DNA of 64,000 nucleotides, from positions 124,001 through 188,000 of the forward strand of contig NZ_VDYZ01000002.1 of assembly GCF_007673095.1 (NCBI RefSeq), read 5' to 3'. This stretch comes from Corynebacterium glyciniphilum AJ 3170 (GTDB lineage: Bacteria > Actinomycetota > Actinomycetes > Mycobacteriales > Mycobacteriaceae). A program made the position numbers and the translations under genes. The notes below the pieces were generated by a model. That model searched no databases, was not told where the DNA came from, and was given only the letters and a program-made list of their open reading frames with translations. Position 1 is the stretch's first letter. Each line of letters starts with the position of its first letter. Below are positions 53,864 through 63,338 of this stretch, in pieces.

Positions 53864-53889
53864 AACCCGACCTTCACAGGAGGACGCCC

Positions 53890-54885
53890 ATGTACCTGGG
53901 CCTCAGAGACATCGCCGCAGCCAAAGGGCGCTTCACACTGATCACCTCAGTCGTCGCCCTGATCACGCTGCTGCTGGTCATGCTCACCGGACTGACCGGT
54001 GGGCTGGCCGACCAGAACACCTCGGCCCTGAAAGCACTGGGGCCGGACCGCTACGTCTTCTCCGCCGACGGGGACCCGTCCTTCACCTCCTCGTCCGTCA
54101 CCGCTGGCGACGAGCAGGCCTGGAAGGACGCCGTCGGACCGGGTGCCGACGTCATTCCACTGGGCATCGCGACTACACGGATCGACGCCGACGGGGCGAC
54201 TGAATCCGTCACCCTGATGGGGCTGCCCGCCGGCACCCCGGTACCCGGCGGCGACGTCCCCGACCACGGACTGCTGTTACCCGAAGACCTCGGCGGAACC
54301 GCCGACACCGAATACATGAACCACCAGCCCGTCGCCTGGGCCGACCAGGACACGTGGGAGGTGATGACCGGTGCGAGCTCACCGACGGTACTCATGGTCA
54401 CCGCCGACCTCAACGAGGACCAGTGGGACGCCGCCGCAGACAGCACGGGAACCGTCGCCACCACCGTCAACGACTCCTTCGCCGCACTTCCCGCCTACCA
54501 GTCCGAACGCGGCTCCCTCCTGTCGATCCAGGGCCTGCTGTACGGGATCTCCGCACTGGTCGTCGTGGCGTTCCTCAGCGTGTGGACGATCCAGCGCACC
54601 CGGGACATCGCCGTCCTGCGCGCCCTCGGTGCCTCGACCCGCTATGTCGTCACCGACGCCGCAGCCCAGGCCGGCGTGATCCTCGCTGTCGGCGTTGCCG
54701 CCGGCGGAGCTGTCGGGGGGCTGCTCAGCACACTGGCCGCCGGAGCCGTCCCCTTCGCCGCATCCGCAGGGACGTTCCTGCTGCCGCCGGTCGGCGTCTT
54801 CCTGCTCGGGATGTGCGGTGCCCTGATCGCCATGCGCCGCGTAGCCACCGTTGACCCCCACCTCGCACTAGGAGCATCAGCATGA
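53890..54885 (+). CDS. hrtB: Heme exporter permease HrtB (FtsX/MacB-like)
   Basis: A 331-residue MacB/FtsX-type permease: one N-terminal helix (ITSVVALITLLLVMLTGLTGGL, about residue 20), a large extracytoplasmic domain (to about 215), and three C-terminal helices. HrtB with HrtA exports excess heme. The N-terminal MYLGLRDIAAAKGRF resembles corynebacterial HrtB. ATG 53890 is preceded by AGGAGG at 6 bases; a longer frame from 53848 would extend into the palindrome region. It overlaps hrtA by 4 bases. Confidence 0.88.
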   Translation: MYLGLRDIAAAKGRFTLITSVVALITLLLVMLTGLTGGLADQNTSALKALGPDRYVFSADGDPSFTSSSVTAGDEQAWKDAVGPGADVIPLGIATTRIDADGATESVTLMGLPAGTPVPGGDVPDHGLLLPEDLGGTADTEYMNHQPVAWADQDTWEVMTGASSPTVLMVTADLNEDQWDAAADSTGTVATTVNDSFAALPAYQSERGSLLSIQGLLYGISALVVVAFLSVWTIQRTRDIAVLRALGASTRYVVTDAAAQAGVILAVGVAAGGAVGGLLSTLAAGAVPFAASAGTFLLPPVGVFLLGMCGALIAMRRVATVDPHLALGASA

Positions 54886-55523
54886 CCGCCACGACAACCC
54901 GCACCGTCCTCAGACTCGACGACGTCTGCGTGACCTATCCGGACGGTGAACACACCGTCGCTGCCCTCGACCACGTGGCGTTCTCCGCCTGTGCCGGCGG
55001 ACTGACGGCCGTCGTCGGAGAATCCGGCTCCGGAAAATCGACACTGCTGTCCGTGGCCGCCGGACTGTCCACCCCCGACACAGGTTCCGTGGACGTAAAC
55101 GGCTCCACCGGCATGGTCTTCCAGTCGGCGAACCTGCTCGGGCCGCTGACTGTCCGCGAACAACTGCTGGTCACCGACCACATCCGCGGCACCCGGATCA
55201 CCCGCTCGCGACGCCGTCACGCCGACGACCTGCTCAGTCGCGTCGGATTGGACGGGTACGGAGACCGGCGAATCCACCAGCTGTCCGGCGGTCAACGCCA
55301 GCGGGTGAACATCGCCCGGGCACTGACCGGGGATCCGGCGCTGCTACTGGCCGACGAACCGACATCGGCTCTGGACCATGCCCTCTCCCGCCGCATCGTG
55401 GAGCTGCTGCGTGAACTCACCACCGAGCGAGGTCTGGCCACCGTCCTGGTCACCCATGACCGCAGTCTCCTCGACCAGGCTGACCGCGTGGTGGACATGC
55501 GCGACGGGCGACTGACGTCCTGA
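54882..55523 (+). CDS. hrtA: Heme exporter ATPase HrtA
   Basis: A 213-residue ABC ATPase of the MacB/LolD group: Walker A GESGSGKSTLLSVAAGL, Q-loop MVFQSANLLGPLTV, signature LSGGQRQRVNIARAL, Walker B LLLADEPTSALDHA, and H-loop TVLVTHDRS. It powers HrtB. ATG overlaps the hrtB stop. The downstream hairpin at 55534-55564 ends this transcript. Confidence 0.92.
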   Translation: MTATTTRTVLRLDDVCVTYPDGEHTVAALDHVAFSACAGGLTAVVGESGSGKSTLLSVAAGLSTPDTGSVDVNGSTGMVFQSANLLGPLTVREQLLVTDHIRGTRITRSRRRHADDLLSRVGLDGYGDRRIHQLSGGQRQRVNIARALTGDPALLLADEPTSALDHALSRRIVELLRELTTERGLATVLVTHDRSLLDQADRVVDMRDGRLTS

Positions 55524-55533
55524 CTGGGGTCCC

Positions 55534-55564
55534 GGAGTAGGACGCGGGCCCGGCCCGCTACTCC
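55534..55564. terminator. Bidirectional terminator between hrtA and the GH65 gene
   Basis: GGAGTA/TACTCC outer and GCGGGC/GCCCGC inner arms form an interrupted stem between two convergent genes; the right arm includes the GH65 stop codon. No strong T-run on either strand. Confidence 0.5.
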
Positions 55565-58242
55565 GCCCGGAGCAGCGTCTCCCCGGACACGGTGACAGGC
55601 TCGGGCCCGACCATCGTCTCTTCCCCACACACCGTGACCGGCCCGACAACCTCCGGGTCATCGTCGGCGGTACGCAGCGTCACCTCGCCGTCGGTGACGG
55701 ACACCCGGACGATCCGGCCGTGCAGCGTGACCGAGTACTCCAGGCCGCCCCATTCCTCCGGGACACGCGGGTCGATGGTGAACTGACCGAAGTGGTCCCG
55801 GAATCCACCGAAGCCGTACACCAGACAACTCCACACACCACCGCAGGACGCGATGTGCACACCGTCGGCGGTGTTGCCGTGCAGGTTGTTGAGATCGATG
55901 AACAGGCCGCGGTGGAAGAAGTCCATCGCCTTGTCGTGCATCCCCAACTCCGCGGCCATGATCGACTGCACCACGGCGGACAACGAGGAGTCGCCGGTGG
56001 TGAGCCGGTCATAGTAGTTGTAGTCACGCCTCTTGGTCTCCGCGTCGAACTGCGATCCCTGCAGGAACAGCGCGAGGACCACGTCCGCCTGCTTGAGGAT
56101 CTGGTACCGGTAGATCGTCAGCGGATGGTAGTGCAGCAGCAACGGACGCTTCGGGCCGACCTCGGGGTCGTCCAGGCTCCACAACTGGCGCTGCATGAAC
56201 TGGTCGTCCTGCGGGTTGACCTTCGTCGACCCGTTGAAGGGGATGTACATGGCGTCGGCGGCCTGGTCCCACAGATCCAGCTCGTCCTCACTGAGACTGG
56301 TTCGGCGCATCATGTCGCGGTAGGCCCCGGGACGGTCAGACCTCATCTGGCGGACGACCTCCGCGGCAACCCGGAGGTTGTACTGCGCCATGACGTTTGT
56401 GTACAGGTTGTTGTTCACCACGGTGGTGTACTCGTCGGGGCCGGTGACCGAGTGGATCTCGAAGCGGGTGCCCGAGGAGTTGAAGAACCCGAGGGACATG
56501 AAGAACCGCGCGGTCCCGACGAGGATGTGGATGCCCTCGTCCAGCAGGAAGTCCGTGTCGCCGCTGGCGTAGATGTACTTCATCAGCGCATAGCTCACAT
56601 CGGCGTCGATATGGTACTGCGCCGTACCGGCGGCGTAGTAGGCACTGGATTCGTGACCGTTGATGGTCCGCCACGGGAACAGCACCCCGTCGTGCGAGAG
56701 TTCCAGCGCGCGCTCGCGGGCGGCGGGCAGCATCTTGTAGCGGAAGCGCATCGCGTTCCGTGCGAACTGGGGGTTGGTGTAGGTCAGGAACGGCATCACG
56801 TAGATCTCCGTGTCCCAGAAGTAGTGGCCGCCGTAGCCTGACCCGGTGAGCCCCTTCGCGGGGACACCCTGGGTTTCGGCACGGGCCGACGCCTGGATGA
56901 GCTGGAAGATGTTCCACCGCACGGCCTGCTGGAGTTCAGGGTGGTCCGGGATGCGCACGTCCGAGCGGTCCCAGAACTCGGCCAGCCAGTTCTCCTGGTG
57001 CCGTTGGAGCGTGCGGAAGCCGACGGCCTTGGCGCGGTTGATCGTCCGTGCACAGCGGAACGCCAGTTCATCGGCCGCGACGTGCCGGGACGAGTGGTAG
57101 GAGATGAACTTCTCGAGCCGCAGCTTCATGCCCGTGCGACCGGCCATGTGGTAGACGACCCGAGCAACGTCCTCCCGCAGTTCGGTGTGGACCTCCACCC
57201 CGTCGACAGCGTGGTCACCGTCCTCGTCGGTCCCGGTGAATTCCATCTCGTGGTCCATGCTGACCGCGACCGTCATGCCCGAGTGGTTGACCCGGTAGCC
57301 GAGAGTGACCCTCTCATCCTCCGGTTGCGCCTGGTAGGTGGGAATGAACACCCGGTCCTTGAACTGTTCGGCCTTGCGGGGGTCGGCACCGCTGCCCACC
57401 CCGACCGGGCCGTCCGCGGTGGTGCCGGTGTGGTCGATGACGGTGGAGTACTCGTCCTCACCGTCCTGCCGGTTGAGGATCTGTGAGGAGACGACCACGG
57501 CCGCGGGGGCGTCGAGTAGTTCGATCTCCGTGCTGGTGACCATGAGGTGGCGTTCGTTGAAGCTCACCATGCGTTCATTGGTGATCCGCACACGTTTGCC
57601 GGACGGGGTACGCCAGACGAAGCTGCGACGCAGGACGCCGTCCCGGAAGTCGATACCGCGTGAGTAGTCCTCTATCTCGTTCTGTGACAGGCGCAGCGGC
57701 TCATCGTCGACGTAGATGCGGACGGTCTTGGCGTCGGGGACCTGGACGATCGCCTGACCTTCCCGGGCCAGGCCGTAGGCGTCTTCCGCGTGGGAGATCG
57801 GCCACGTCTCGTGGACACCGTTGATGAAGGTGCCGTGTTCGTCGGAGTCACGTCCCTCCGGAGGCGTCCCCCGCACCCCGAGATAGCCGTTGCTCAGCGC
57901 GAAGTGGCTCTCGGTGAGTCCCAGCGAGGTGCGCTCGGGCCGCTTCTCGTACCAGCCCCATTCGTCCACCGGGTTGTTCTCGCGGTCCAGTCCCTCGGTG
58001 GGGTCAACATCGTGGTGGTGCTGGTCCGCCCGGTAACCCGTGGGGAACAGTCCCTCACCGTCGGCACCGCCCACGGTGTCGGCGACACCGGCCACCTCGG
58101 TGGAGTTGGCCATGTCGGCGGTGTCGATCGGCCGGTTGACCACGGAGGCCACCCGTCGGCGCTGGTCGAGGAAGTTCTCCAACGCAGTGTGGCGACTTCC
58201 GTTCGTGCCACTGCCGTCGGTCGCGTCGTTTCCGCTCGTCAT
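55558..58242 (-). CDS. Glycoside hydrolase family 65 phosphorylase (maltose/trehalose/kojibiose type)
   Basis: An 894-residue GH65 protein: N-terminal beta-sandwich, a helical (alpha/alpha)6 barrel with the general-acid Glu in SVTGPDEYTTVVNNNLYTN (near residue 600), the phosphate-region KQADVVLALFLQGSQF, and a C-terminal beta-sandwich. Such enzymes phosphorolyse an alpha-glucosyl disaccharide to beta-glucose-1-phosphate plus a sugar. The neighbouring beta-phosphoglucomutase would handle that product. The exact disaccharide is not determinable by eye. N-terminal 90 residues are low-complexity. It overlaps the mutase by 4 bases. Confidence 0.9.
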   Translation of the reverse strand: MTSGNDATDGSGTNGSRHTALENFLDQRRRVASVVNRPIDTADMANSTEVAGVADTVGGADGEGLFPTGYRADQHHHDVDPTEGLDRENNPVDEWGWYEKRPERTSLGLTESHFALSNGYLGVRGTPPEGRDSDEHGTFINGVHETWPISHAEDAYGLAREGQAIVQVPDAKTVRIYVDDEPLRLSQNEIEDYSRGIDFRDGVLRRSFVWRTPSGKRVRITNERMVSFNERHLMVTSTEIELLDAPAAVVVSSQILNRQDGEDEYSTVIDHTGTTADGPVGVGSGADPRKAEQFKDRVFIPTYQAQPEDERVTLGYRVNHSGMTVAVSMDHEMEFTGTDEDGDHAVDGVEVHTELREDVARVVYHMAGRTGMKLRLEKFISYHSSRHVAADELAFRCARTINRAKAVGFRTLQRHQENWLAEFWDRSDVRIPDHPELQQAVRWNIFQLIQASARAETQGVPAKGLTGSGYGGHYFWDTEIYVMPFLTYTNPQFARNAMRFRYKMLPAARERALELSHDGVLFPWRTINGHESSAYYAAGTAQYHIDADVSYALMKYIYASGDTDFLLDEGIHILVGTARFFMSLGFFNSSGTRFEIHSVTGPDEYTTVVNNNLYTNVMAQYNLRVAAEVVRQMRSDRPGAYRDMMRRTSLSEDELDLWDQAADAMYIPFNGSTKVNPQDDQFMQRQLWSLDDPEVGPKRPLLLHYHPLTIYRYQILKQADVVLALFLQGSQFDAETKRRDYNYYDRLTTGDSSLSAVVQSIMAAELGMHDKAMDFFHRGLFIDLNNLHGNTADGVHIASCGGVWSCLVYGFGGFRDHFGQFTIDPRVPEEWGGLEYSVTLHGRIVRVSVTDGEVTLRTADDDPEVVGPVTVCGEETMVGPEPVTVSGETLLRAE

Positions 58243-59027
58243 GCGTTGCCTCCGGTTTCGTTGATGGTCAGTTCGGCCAGGTCGGACACCACGATGTCGG
58301 CCCCGGCGTCGAGCAGTGTCTCACGTCCCGCACCGCGGTCGACACCCACGACGAGACCGAAATCACCGGCACGTCCTGAGGCGACGCCGGACGTCGCGTC
58401 CTCGACGACGACGGCACGCGCCGGCTCGACACCGAGCGACCGTGCGGCGAAGACGTAGGTGTCGGGCGCGGGTTTTCCGGGGAGACCCTCGGACGCGGCG
58501 ACCGTGCCGTCGACGATGAGCTCGAAGCGGTCGATCAGCCCGGCGGCGGTGAGGACCTGGCGTGCATTCTTCGACGAGCTGACGATCGCCACGCGTGGCA
58601 CATGACCCCTGTCGGCTCCGTCGGCGAGATCATCCAACAGGGCCACCGACCCCGGGTAAGCGTCAATCCCCTGCTCGAGGACCCGCAGGAAGTCGTCGTT
58701 CTTCCGGAGCCCGAGGCCGAGGACAGTGTCGTCGGCGGAGGTGGCGGAGCCCGTGTCGCCGTGGGGCAGCGTGATTCCGCGGGACGCCAGGAGGCTCTGG
58801 ACCCCCTCCTCGCGGGAGCGCCCGTCGAGGTGCTCGTAGTAGTCCTGTTCCGTGTACGGGGTTGAGCCCTGTGTGTCCAGGAACTCGGTGAACATCGCCG
58901 CCCATGCGGCGCGGTGCAGGTCCGCGGTGGGTGTGATGACCCCGTCCAGGTCAAAGAGGACGGCGTCGAACGAGCTGAGCTCTGGGCGGGCGGTGGGCTG
59001 GTCGGGCTGATCAGGCTGGTCGGTCAT
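58239..59027 (-). CDS. pgmB: Beta-phosphoglucomutase (HAD family)
   Basis: A 262-residue HAD phosphatase-fold mutase: nucleophile motif FDAVLFDLDGVITPTADLH, cap domain YYEHLDGRSREEGVQSLL, motif II AIVSSSKNARQVLTAAGL, and motif III PAPDTYVFAARSLGVEPARAVVVEDATSGVASGR. It converts beta-glucose-1-phosphate to glucose-6-phosphate. I chose ATG 59027; a much longer frame to 59342 would overlap the malate synthase gene. Its stop overlaps the GH65 start (ATGA). Confidence 0.9.
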   Translation of the reverse strand: MTDQPDQPDQPTARPELSSFDAVLFDLDGVITPTADLHRAAWAAMFTEFLDTQGSTPYTEQDYYEHLDGRSREEGVQSLLASRGITLPHGDTGSATSADDTVLGLGLRKNDDFLRVLEQGIDAYPGSVALLDDLADGADRGHVPRVAIVSSSKNARQVLTAAGLIDRFELIVDGTVAASEGLPGKPAPDTYVFAARSLGVEPARAVVVEDATSGVASGRAGDFGLVVGVDRGAGRETLLDAGADIVVSDLAELTINETGGNA

Positions 59028-59120
59028 CCGGCGCAGGCTCCTCGGTGTGGGGATCGTGTCAGGGGGCCAATGATAGTGCGCCGGGCGGACGTCTGCTGTG
59101 CGCGACCGGCACCGCACGCA

Positions 59121-59159
59121 GCAACCCCGGAGGTCGGTGGGACCGACCTCCGGGGTTGC
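59121..59159 (-). terminator. Terminator-like hairpin after malate synthase
   Basis: A perfect 18-base stem (59121-59138 with 59142-59159) and three-base loop lie 19 bases beyond the malate synthase stop. No T-run follows, so it may be a strong structure that stabilises the 3' end. Confidence 0.65.
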
Positions 59160-59178
59160 CGGGTGATGCGGGTACCGC

Positions 59179-61374
59179 TTACGCGATGCCGTTCTTCTCC
59201 TTGAACTCGCGGCGGCGCGCGTGCAGGATCGGCTCGGTGTAGCCGGCCGGAGACTCGGTGCCCTTGAACACCAGGTCCTTGGCAGCCTGGAAGGCGACGG
59301 ACGTCTCGAAGTCATCGGACATGTTGCGGTATTCCGGGTCACCGGCGTTCTGCTCGTCGACGATCTTCGCCATACGCTGCAGGGCGTCGTTGACCTGGTC
59401 TTCGCTGACCACGCCGTGCTTGAGCCAGTTCGCCAGGATCTGGGAGTTGATGCGCAGCGTGGCGCGGTCCTCCATCAGGTCGATGTCGTGGATGTCGGGC
59501 ACCTTGGAGCAACCCACACCCTGCTCGACCCAGCGGACCACGTAACCCAGCAGCGACTGGCAGTCGTTGTCGATCTCTTCCTTGATCTGCTCCTCGCTCC
59601 ATCCCGCCTCGGGCTGCACCGGCAGGGTCAGGATGTCCCCGAGGGTGTCACGACGGCCGTCGGTGAGCAGCTTCTCCTGGACGGAGAAGACGTCGACGAG
59701 GTGGTAGTGGGTGGCATGCAGGCTGGCGCCGGTCGGGGACGGGACCCACGCGGTTGTCGCGCCTTCCTTCGGCTGGCCGATCTTCTCCTTGATCATGTCG
59801 GCCATCAGCTCGGTCTTGGCCCACATGCCCTTGCCGATCTGCGCCTTGCCGGGCAGGCCGTGGGCCAGGCCGGCGTCGACGTTGTTGTCCTCGTAGGCGA
59901 TCTTCCACGCAGCGGTCTGCAGTTCGGGCTTGCGCACCACGGGGCCCGCGAGCATGGACGTGTGGATCTCGTCACCGGTGCGGTCCAGGAAGCCGGTGTT
60001 GATGAACGCCAGGCGCTCGGAGGACGCGGCGATGCAGGCGTCGAGGTTGGCGGTGGTGCGGCGCTCCTCGTCCATGACACCGACCTTGAGGGTGTTGCGC
60101 GGCAGGCCGAAGAGATCCTCGACGTCGGAGAAGAGTTCGCCGGTGAAGGCGACCTCGTCCGGGCCGTGCTGCTTGGGCTTCACGATGTAGATCGAACTGG
60201 TGCGGGAGTTGCGGCGCGGGTTGTCCAGGTCGGTGCCGGGGATGGCGCAGGCGGTGGTGATGACCGCGTCCATGATGCCCTCGAAGATCTCTTCACCGTC
60301 GGCGTCGAGGATGGCGGGGTTCTGCATCAGGTGCCCGACGTTGCGGACGAACAGCAGGGACCGGCCGTGCAGGCGCCGTTCCTGGCCGTCGCGTCCGGTG
60401 TAGGTACGGTCGTCGTTGAGCTCGCGGGTGAAGGTCTTGTCACCCTTGGAGACCTCGACGCTGAGCTCGCCGGTGTTCAGACCGAACCAGTTGGAGTAGC
60501 CGAGGGTCTTGTCCGTCGCGTCGACGGCGGCGACGGAGTCCTCGAAGTCCATGATGGTGGAGACGGCGGACTCCATGAGGATGTCCTTGACACCGGCCTT
60601 GTCGTCGGCACCGACGGGGTGGGACGGGTCGATCTGGATCTCGAGGTAGAGGCCGTTGTGGCGCAGCAGGATGCCGGTCGGGGCGTCCTTGTCGCCGGCG
60701 AATCCGGCGTAGACCTCGGGCTCCTGCAGATGGACGTCGTTGCCGTCGATGACGGCGACGAAGCGGTCGGAGGAGACGTCGTACTTCTCGACATCGGCGT
60801 GCGAGCCGGACTCCAGCGGCACAGCCTGGTCGAGGAAGTCGCGTCCCCAGGCGATGACCTTGTCGCCGCGGACCTTGTTGTAGCCCTTGCCCTTCTCCGC
60901 ACCATTGTCTTCGGAGATGACGTCCGTGCCGTAGAGGGCGTCGTAGAGGGAACCCCAGCGGGCGTTCGCGGCGTTGAGGGCGAAGCGGGCGTTCAGGATC
61001 GGGACGACCAGCTGGGGGCCGGCTGTCTCGGAGATCTCCGTGTCGACGTTCTGGGTGGTGATCTCGAAGTCACCGGGCTCGTCGACGAGGTAGCCGATCT
61101 CCTTGAGGAACGCCGTGTACTCCTCTGCGTCCTGGGTGCCCGGGTGCTCGGTGTACCACTGGTCGAGCTTGGCCTGCAGGTCGTCGCGGACGGCGAGCAG
61201 CTCGCGGTTCCGCGGCGTGTGCTTGGCGACGATCTCACCGAAACCAGCCCAGAACGTGTCCGCGTCGACACCGACCCGGGGCAGAACCGTGTCGGTCACG
61301 AAGTTGTAGAGGGTCGCGGCGACCTTGAGGCCTCCGGCGGTGACCCGTTCCGTCTGCTGGGACTGTGACGTCAT
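59179..61374 (-). CDS. aceB: Malate synthase G
   Basis: A 731-residue type G malate synthase (glcB in other genera). It condenses glyoxylate with acetyl-CoA in the glyoxylate shunt. Motifs include [17 protein letters not shown], the catalytic region ARTD-like [24 protein letters not shown], and VLPHPTA-like C-terminal [27 protein letters not shown]. The active-site segment and the usual length are kept. ATG 61374 is preceded by AAGGAG at 6 bases; a longer frame to 61404 is disfavoured. Confidence 0.95.
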   Translation of the reverse strand: MTSQSQQTERVTAGGLKVAATLYNFVTDTVLPRVGVDADTFWAGFGEIVAKHTPRNRELLAVRDDLQAKLDQWYTEHPGTQDAEEYTAFLKEIGYLVDEPGDFEITTQNVDTEISETAGPQLVVPILNARFALNAANARWGSLYDALYGTDVISEDNGAEKGKGYNKVRGDKVIAWGRDFLDQAVPLESGSHADVEKYDVSSDRFVAVIDGNDVHLQEPEVYAGFAGDKDAPTGILLRHNGLYLEIQIDPSHPVGADDKAGVKDILMESAVSTIMDFEDSVAAVDATDKTLGYSNWFGLNTGELSVEVSKGDKTFTRELNDDRTYTGRDGQERRLHGRSLLFVRNVGHLMQNPAILDADGEEIFEGIMDAVITTACAIPGTDLDNPRRNSRTSSIYIVKPKQHGPDEVAFTGELFSDVEDLFGLPRNTLKVGVMDEERRTTANLDACIAASSERLAFINTGFLDRTGDEIHTSMLAGPVVRKPELQTAAWKIAYEDNNVDAGLAHGLPGKAQIGKGMWAKTELMADMIKEKIGQPKEGATTAWVPSPTGASLHATHYHLVDVFSVQEKLLTDGRRDTLGDILTLPVQPEAGWSEEQIKEEIDNDCQSLLGYVVRWVEQGVGCSKVPDIHDIDLMEDRATLRINSQILANWLKHGVVSEDQVNDALQRMAKIVDEQNAGDPEYRNMSDDFETSVAFQAAKDLVFKGTESPAGYTEPILHARRREFKEKNGIA

Positions 61375-61447
61375 TGACTGCTCCTTCGTAAATGGGACTC
61401 GCATGACGGACGCCGGTGGGACGACCGTCGCTGTAGTGACCAGACTA

Positions 61448-61463
61448 GGTGAGCCACGTCACC
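61448..61463. promoter_or_regulatory. GlxR-like palindrome
   Basis: GGTGA-GCCACG-TCACC keeps the GTGA-N6-TCAC core of the GlxR consensus with symmetric outer bases. Confidence 0.45.
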
Positions 61464-61552
61464 GGCGGCGAGCAACCGAGGGTACCGAGATCGCCGTCAC
61501 CCCCACCAGTGGGAAGTTTCGGAGACCACCTGGTGACTCCGTGATCGCTATG

Positions 61553-61564
61553 AAGGTATACCTT
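61553..61564. promoter_or_regulatory. 12-bp perfect palindrome
   Basis: AAGGTATACCTT lies on the aceB side of the region, close to where a minus-strand -10 (TATACC) would be. The regulator is unknown. Confidence 0.4.
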
Positions 61565-61701
61565 ACGTGACGAGGATCGCACGTATGCCCTGCAAGTGGA
61601 CCATTTTGCCCACATCGTGAGAAGTTTTGTCCCGCATATAGAGAACAGGGGTGAAGCGGTTTCGGCGCTACCCCCGGTGTTACCTGGAACACCCGAAGCC
61701 T

Positions 61702-61729
61702 TTGACGTGCCTTTTTCCATCGGTATCCT
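61702..61729 (+). promoter_or_regulatory. aceA promoter
   Basis: TTGACG (61702-61707) and TATCCT (61724-61729) are separated by 16 bases, giving a start near 61736 and a leader of about 95 bases to the aceA ATG. Confidence 0.55.
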
Positions 61730-61830
61730 CAAAGGCAGCAGACTCGGAGGATGGCCGTTTCCGGCCAGTCATTCCGGGTACAGCGCCGTTACCGTCAATC
61801 TCTCACCACTTAAAGGGAGTGAGTACTCAC

Positions 61831-63123
61831 ATGTCGAACGTCGGACAGCCCCGTACCGCAGCCGAAATCCAGAAGGACTGGGACGAGAACCCCCGCTGGA
61901 AGGGCATTACCCGCGAATACACCGCTGAGCAGGTCGCCGAGCTCCAGGGCACCGTCCTGGAGGAGCAGACCCTCGCACGCCGTGGCGCCGAGATCCTCTG
62001 GGACGCCGTGAACGAGGAGGGCGACGGCTACATCAACGCCCTTGGTGCCCTCACCGGTAACCAGGCCGTCCAACAGGTCCGCGCCGGCCTCAAGGCCGTC
62101 TACCTCTCCGGCTGGCAGGTCGCCGGTGACGCGAACCTCTCCGGTCACACCTACCCCGACCAGTCGCTGTACCCGGCCAACTCCGTGCCCTCTGTCGTCC
62201 AGCGCATCAACAACGCACTGCTGCGTGCCGACGAGATCTCCCGCGTCGAGGGCGATGACTCCGTCGACAACTGGCTCGTCCCGATCGTCGCCGACGGTGA
62301 GGCCGGCTTCGGTGGCGCCCTGAACGTCTACGAGCTGCAGAAGGCCATGATCAAGGCCGGCGTTGCCGGCTCCCACTGGGAGGACCAGCTCGCTTCGGAG
62401 AAGAAGTGCGGCCACCTCGGTGGCAAGGTGCTGATCCCCACCCAGCAGCACATCCGCACCCTGAACTCCGCACGTCTGGCCGCGGACGTCGCCAACACCC
62501 CGACCGTGGTCATCGCCCGTACCGATGCCGAGGCCGCTACCCTGCTGACCTCCGACGTCGACGAGCGCGACGGCAAGTTCCTCACCGGCGAGCGTTCCGC
62601 CGAGGGTTACTACTACGTGAAGAACGGCATCGAGCCCTGCATCGACCGTGCGAAGTCCTACGCTCCGTACGCCGACATGATCTGGATGGAGACCGGCACC
62701 CCGGATCTCGAGCTCGCCAAGAAGTTCGCCGAGGGCGTCCGTTCCGAGTTCCCGGACCAGCTGCTGTCCTACAACTGCTCCCCGTCCTTCAAGTGGTCCG
62801 CCCACCTGGACGACGACGAGATCGCCAAGTTCCAGAACGAGCTGGGCGCCATGGGCTTCAAGTTCCAGTTCATCACCCTGGCCGGCTTCCACACCCTGAA
62901 CTACTCCATGTTCGATCTGGCCCACGGCTACGCCCGCAACCAGATGAGCGCCTTCGTCGACCTGCAGAACCGCGAGTTCAAGGCCGCCGAGGAGCGTGGC
63001 TTCACCGCCGTCAAGCACCAGCGCGAGGTCGGCGCCGGTTACTTCGACCGCGTCGCCACCACCGTGGACCCCAACTCCTCCACCACCGCCCTGAAGGGCT
63101 CCACCGAGGAGACCCAGTTCTAG
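61831..63123 (+). CDS. aceA: Isocitrate lyase
   Basis: A 430-residue enzyme cleaving isocitrate to succinate and glyoxylate. The catalytic loop [21 protein letters not shown] carries the signature KKCGH, with the metal-binding [38 protein letters not shown], and [11 protein letters not shown] chose ATG 61831; a longer frame from 61651 would run across the promoter. GGGAG lies 11 bases upstream. It is divergent from aceB, with a strong terminator downstream. Confidence 0.96.
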   Translation: MSNVGQPRTAAEIQKDWDENPRWKGITREYTAEQVAELQGTVLEEQTLARRGAEILWDAVNEEGDGYINALGALTGNQAVQQVRAGLKAVYLSGWQVAGDANLSGHTYPDQSLYPANSVPSVVQRINNALLRADEISRVEGDDSVDNWLVPIVADGEAGFGGALNVYELQKAMIKAGVAGSHWEDQLASEKKCGHLGGKVLIPTQQHIRTLNSARLAADVANTPTVVIARTDAEAATLLTSDVDERDGKFLTGERSAEGYYYVKNGIEPCIDRAKSYAPYADMIWMETGTPDLELAKKFAEGVRSEFPDQLLSYNCSPSFKWSAHLDDDEIAKFQNELGAMGFKFQFITLAGFHTLNYSMFDLAHGYARNQMSAFVDLQNREFKAAEERGFTAVKHQREVGAGYFDRVATTVDPNSSTTALKGSTEETQF

Positions 63124-63169
63124 GAACCGCCCCCGGGGTTCGCCCCGCCGGTTCCTGACTGAGGACCAG

Positions 63170-63207
63170 ACCGGCCGGTCAGCAGAGATGCTGACCGGCC
63201 GGTTTTT
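63170..63207 (+). terminator. Rho-independent terminator of aceA
   Basis: ACCGGCCGGTCAGCA and TGCTGACCGGCCGGT form a perfect 15-base stem with loop GAGA, followed by TTTT. A weaker hairpin at 63123-63155 precedes it. Confidence 0.95.
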
Positions 63208-63338
63208 GCATGGCGGTGGCGGCATTTCGCACCTCATAAGCGGCCTATGCTCACAAAACGCCAGGTCAGGTAAAGCGAAACCCTCTTATGGGGTGCGATG
63301 ACGGACCGGGCTGAATCCCCCGCGCACAGCGCTGACCC

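Larger units (their letters stand above)
61375..61830. promoter_or_regulatory. 456-bp divergent regulatory region between aceB and aceA
   Basis: No gene is supported here. Visible elements: a GlxR-like palindrome GGTGA-N6-TCACC (61448-61463), a 12-base perfect palindrome AAGGTATACCTT (61553-61564), and RamA-like motifs ACCCCCA (61499), AGGGGT (61647) and ACCCCCG (61670). The aceA promoter is listed separately. In C. glutamicum RamA, RamB and GlxR control this pair; the sites here are pattern matches. Confidence 0.55.

Noticed and set aside
53890..55523. Bacitracin-resistance (BceAB) transporter interpretation
   Set aside because: The permease has about four helices and 331 residues, like HrtB, not the ten-helix BceB, and it pairs with a NarL-type rather than OmpR-type system.
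59221..61368. Plus-strand frame of 715 codons opposite malate synthase
   Set aside because: Antisense shadow of a clear malate synthase; low-complexity Val/Gly/Asp composition.
61375..61830. Small unannotated gene in the aceB/aceA gap
   Set aside because: Short frames exist but overlap the promoter elements, lack a convincing ribosome binding site and show no recognisable sequence.
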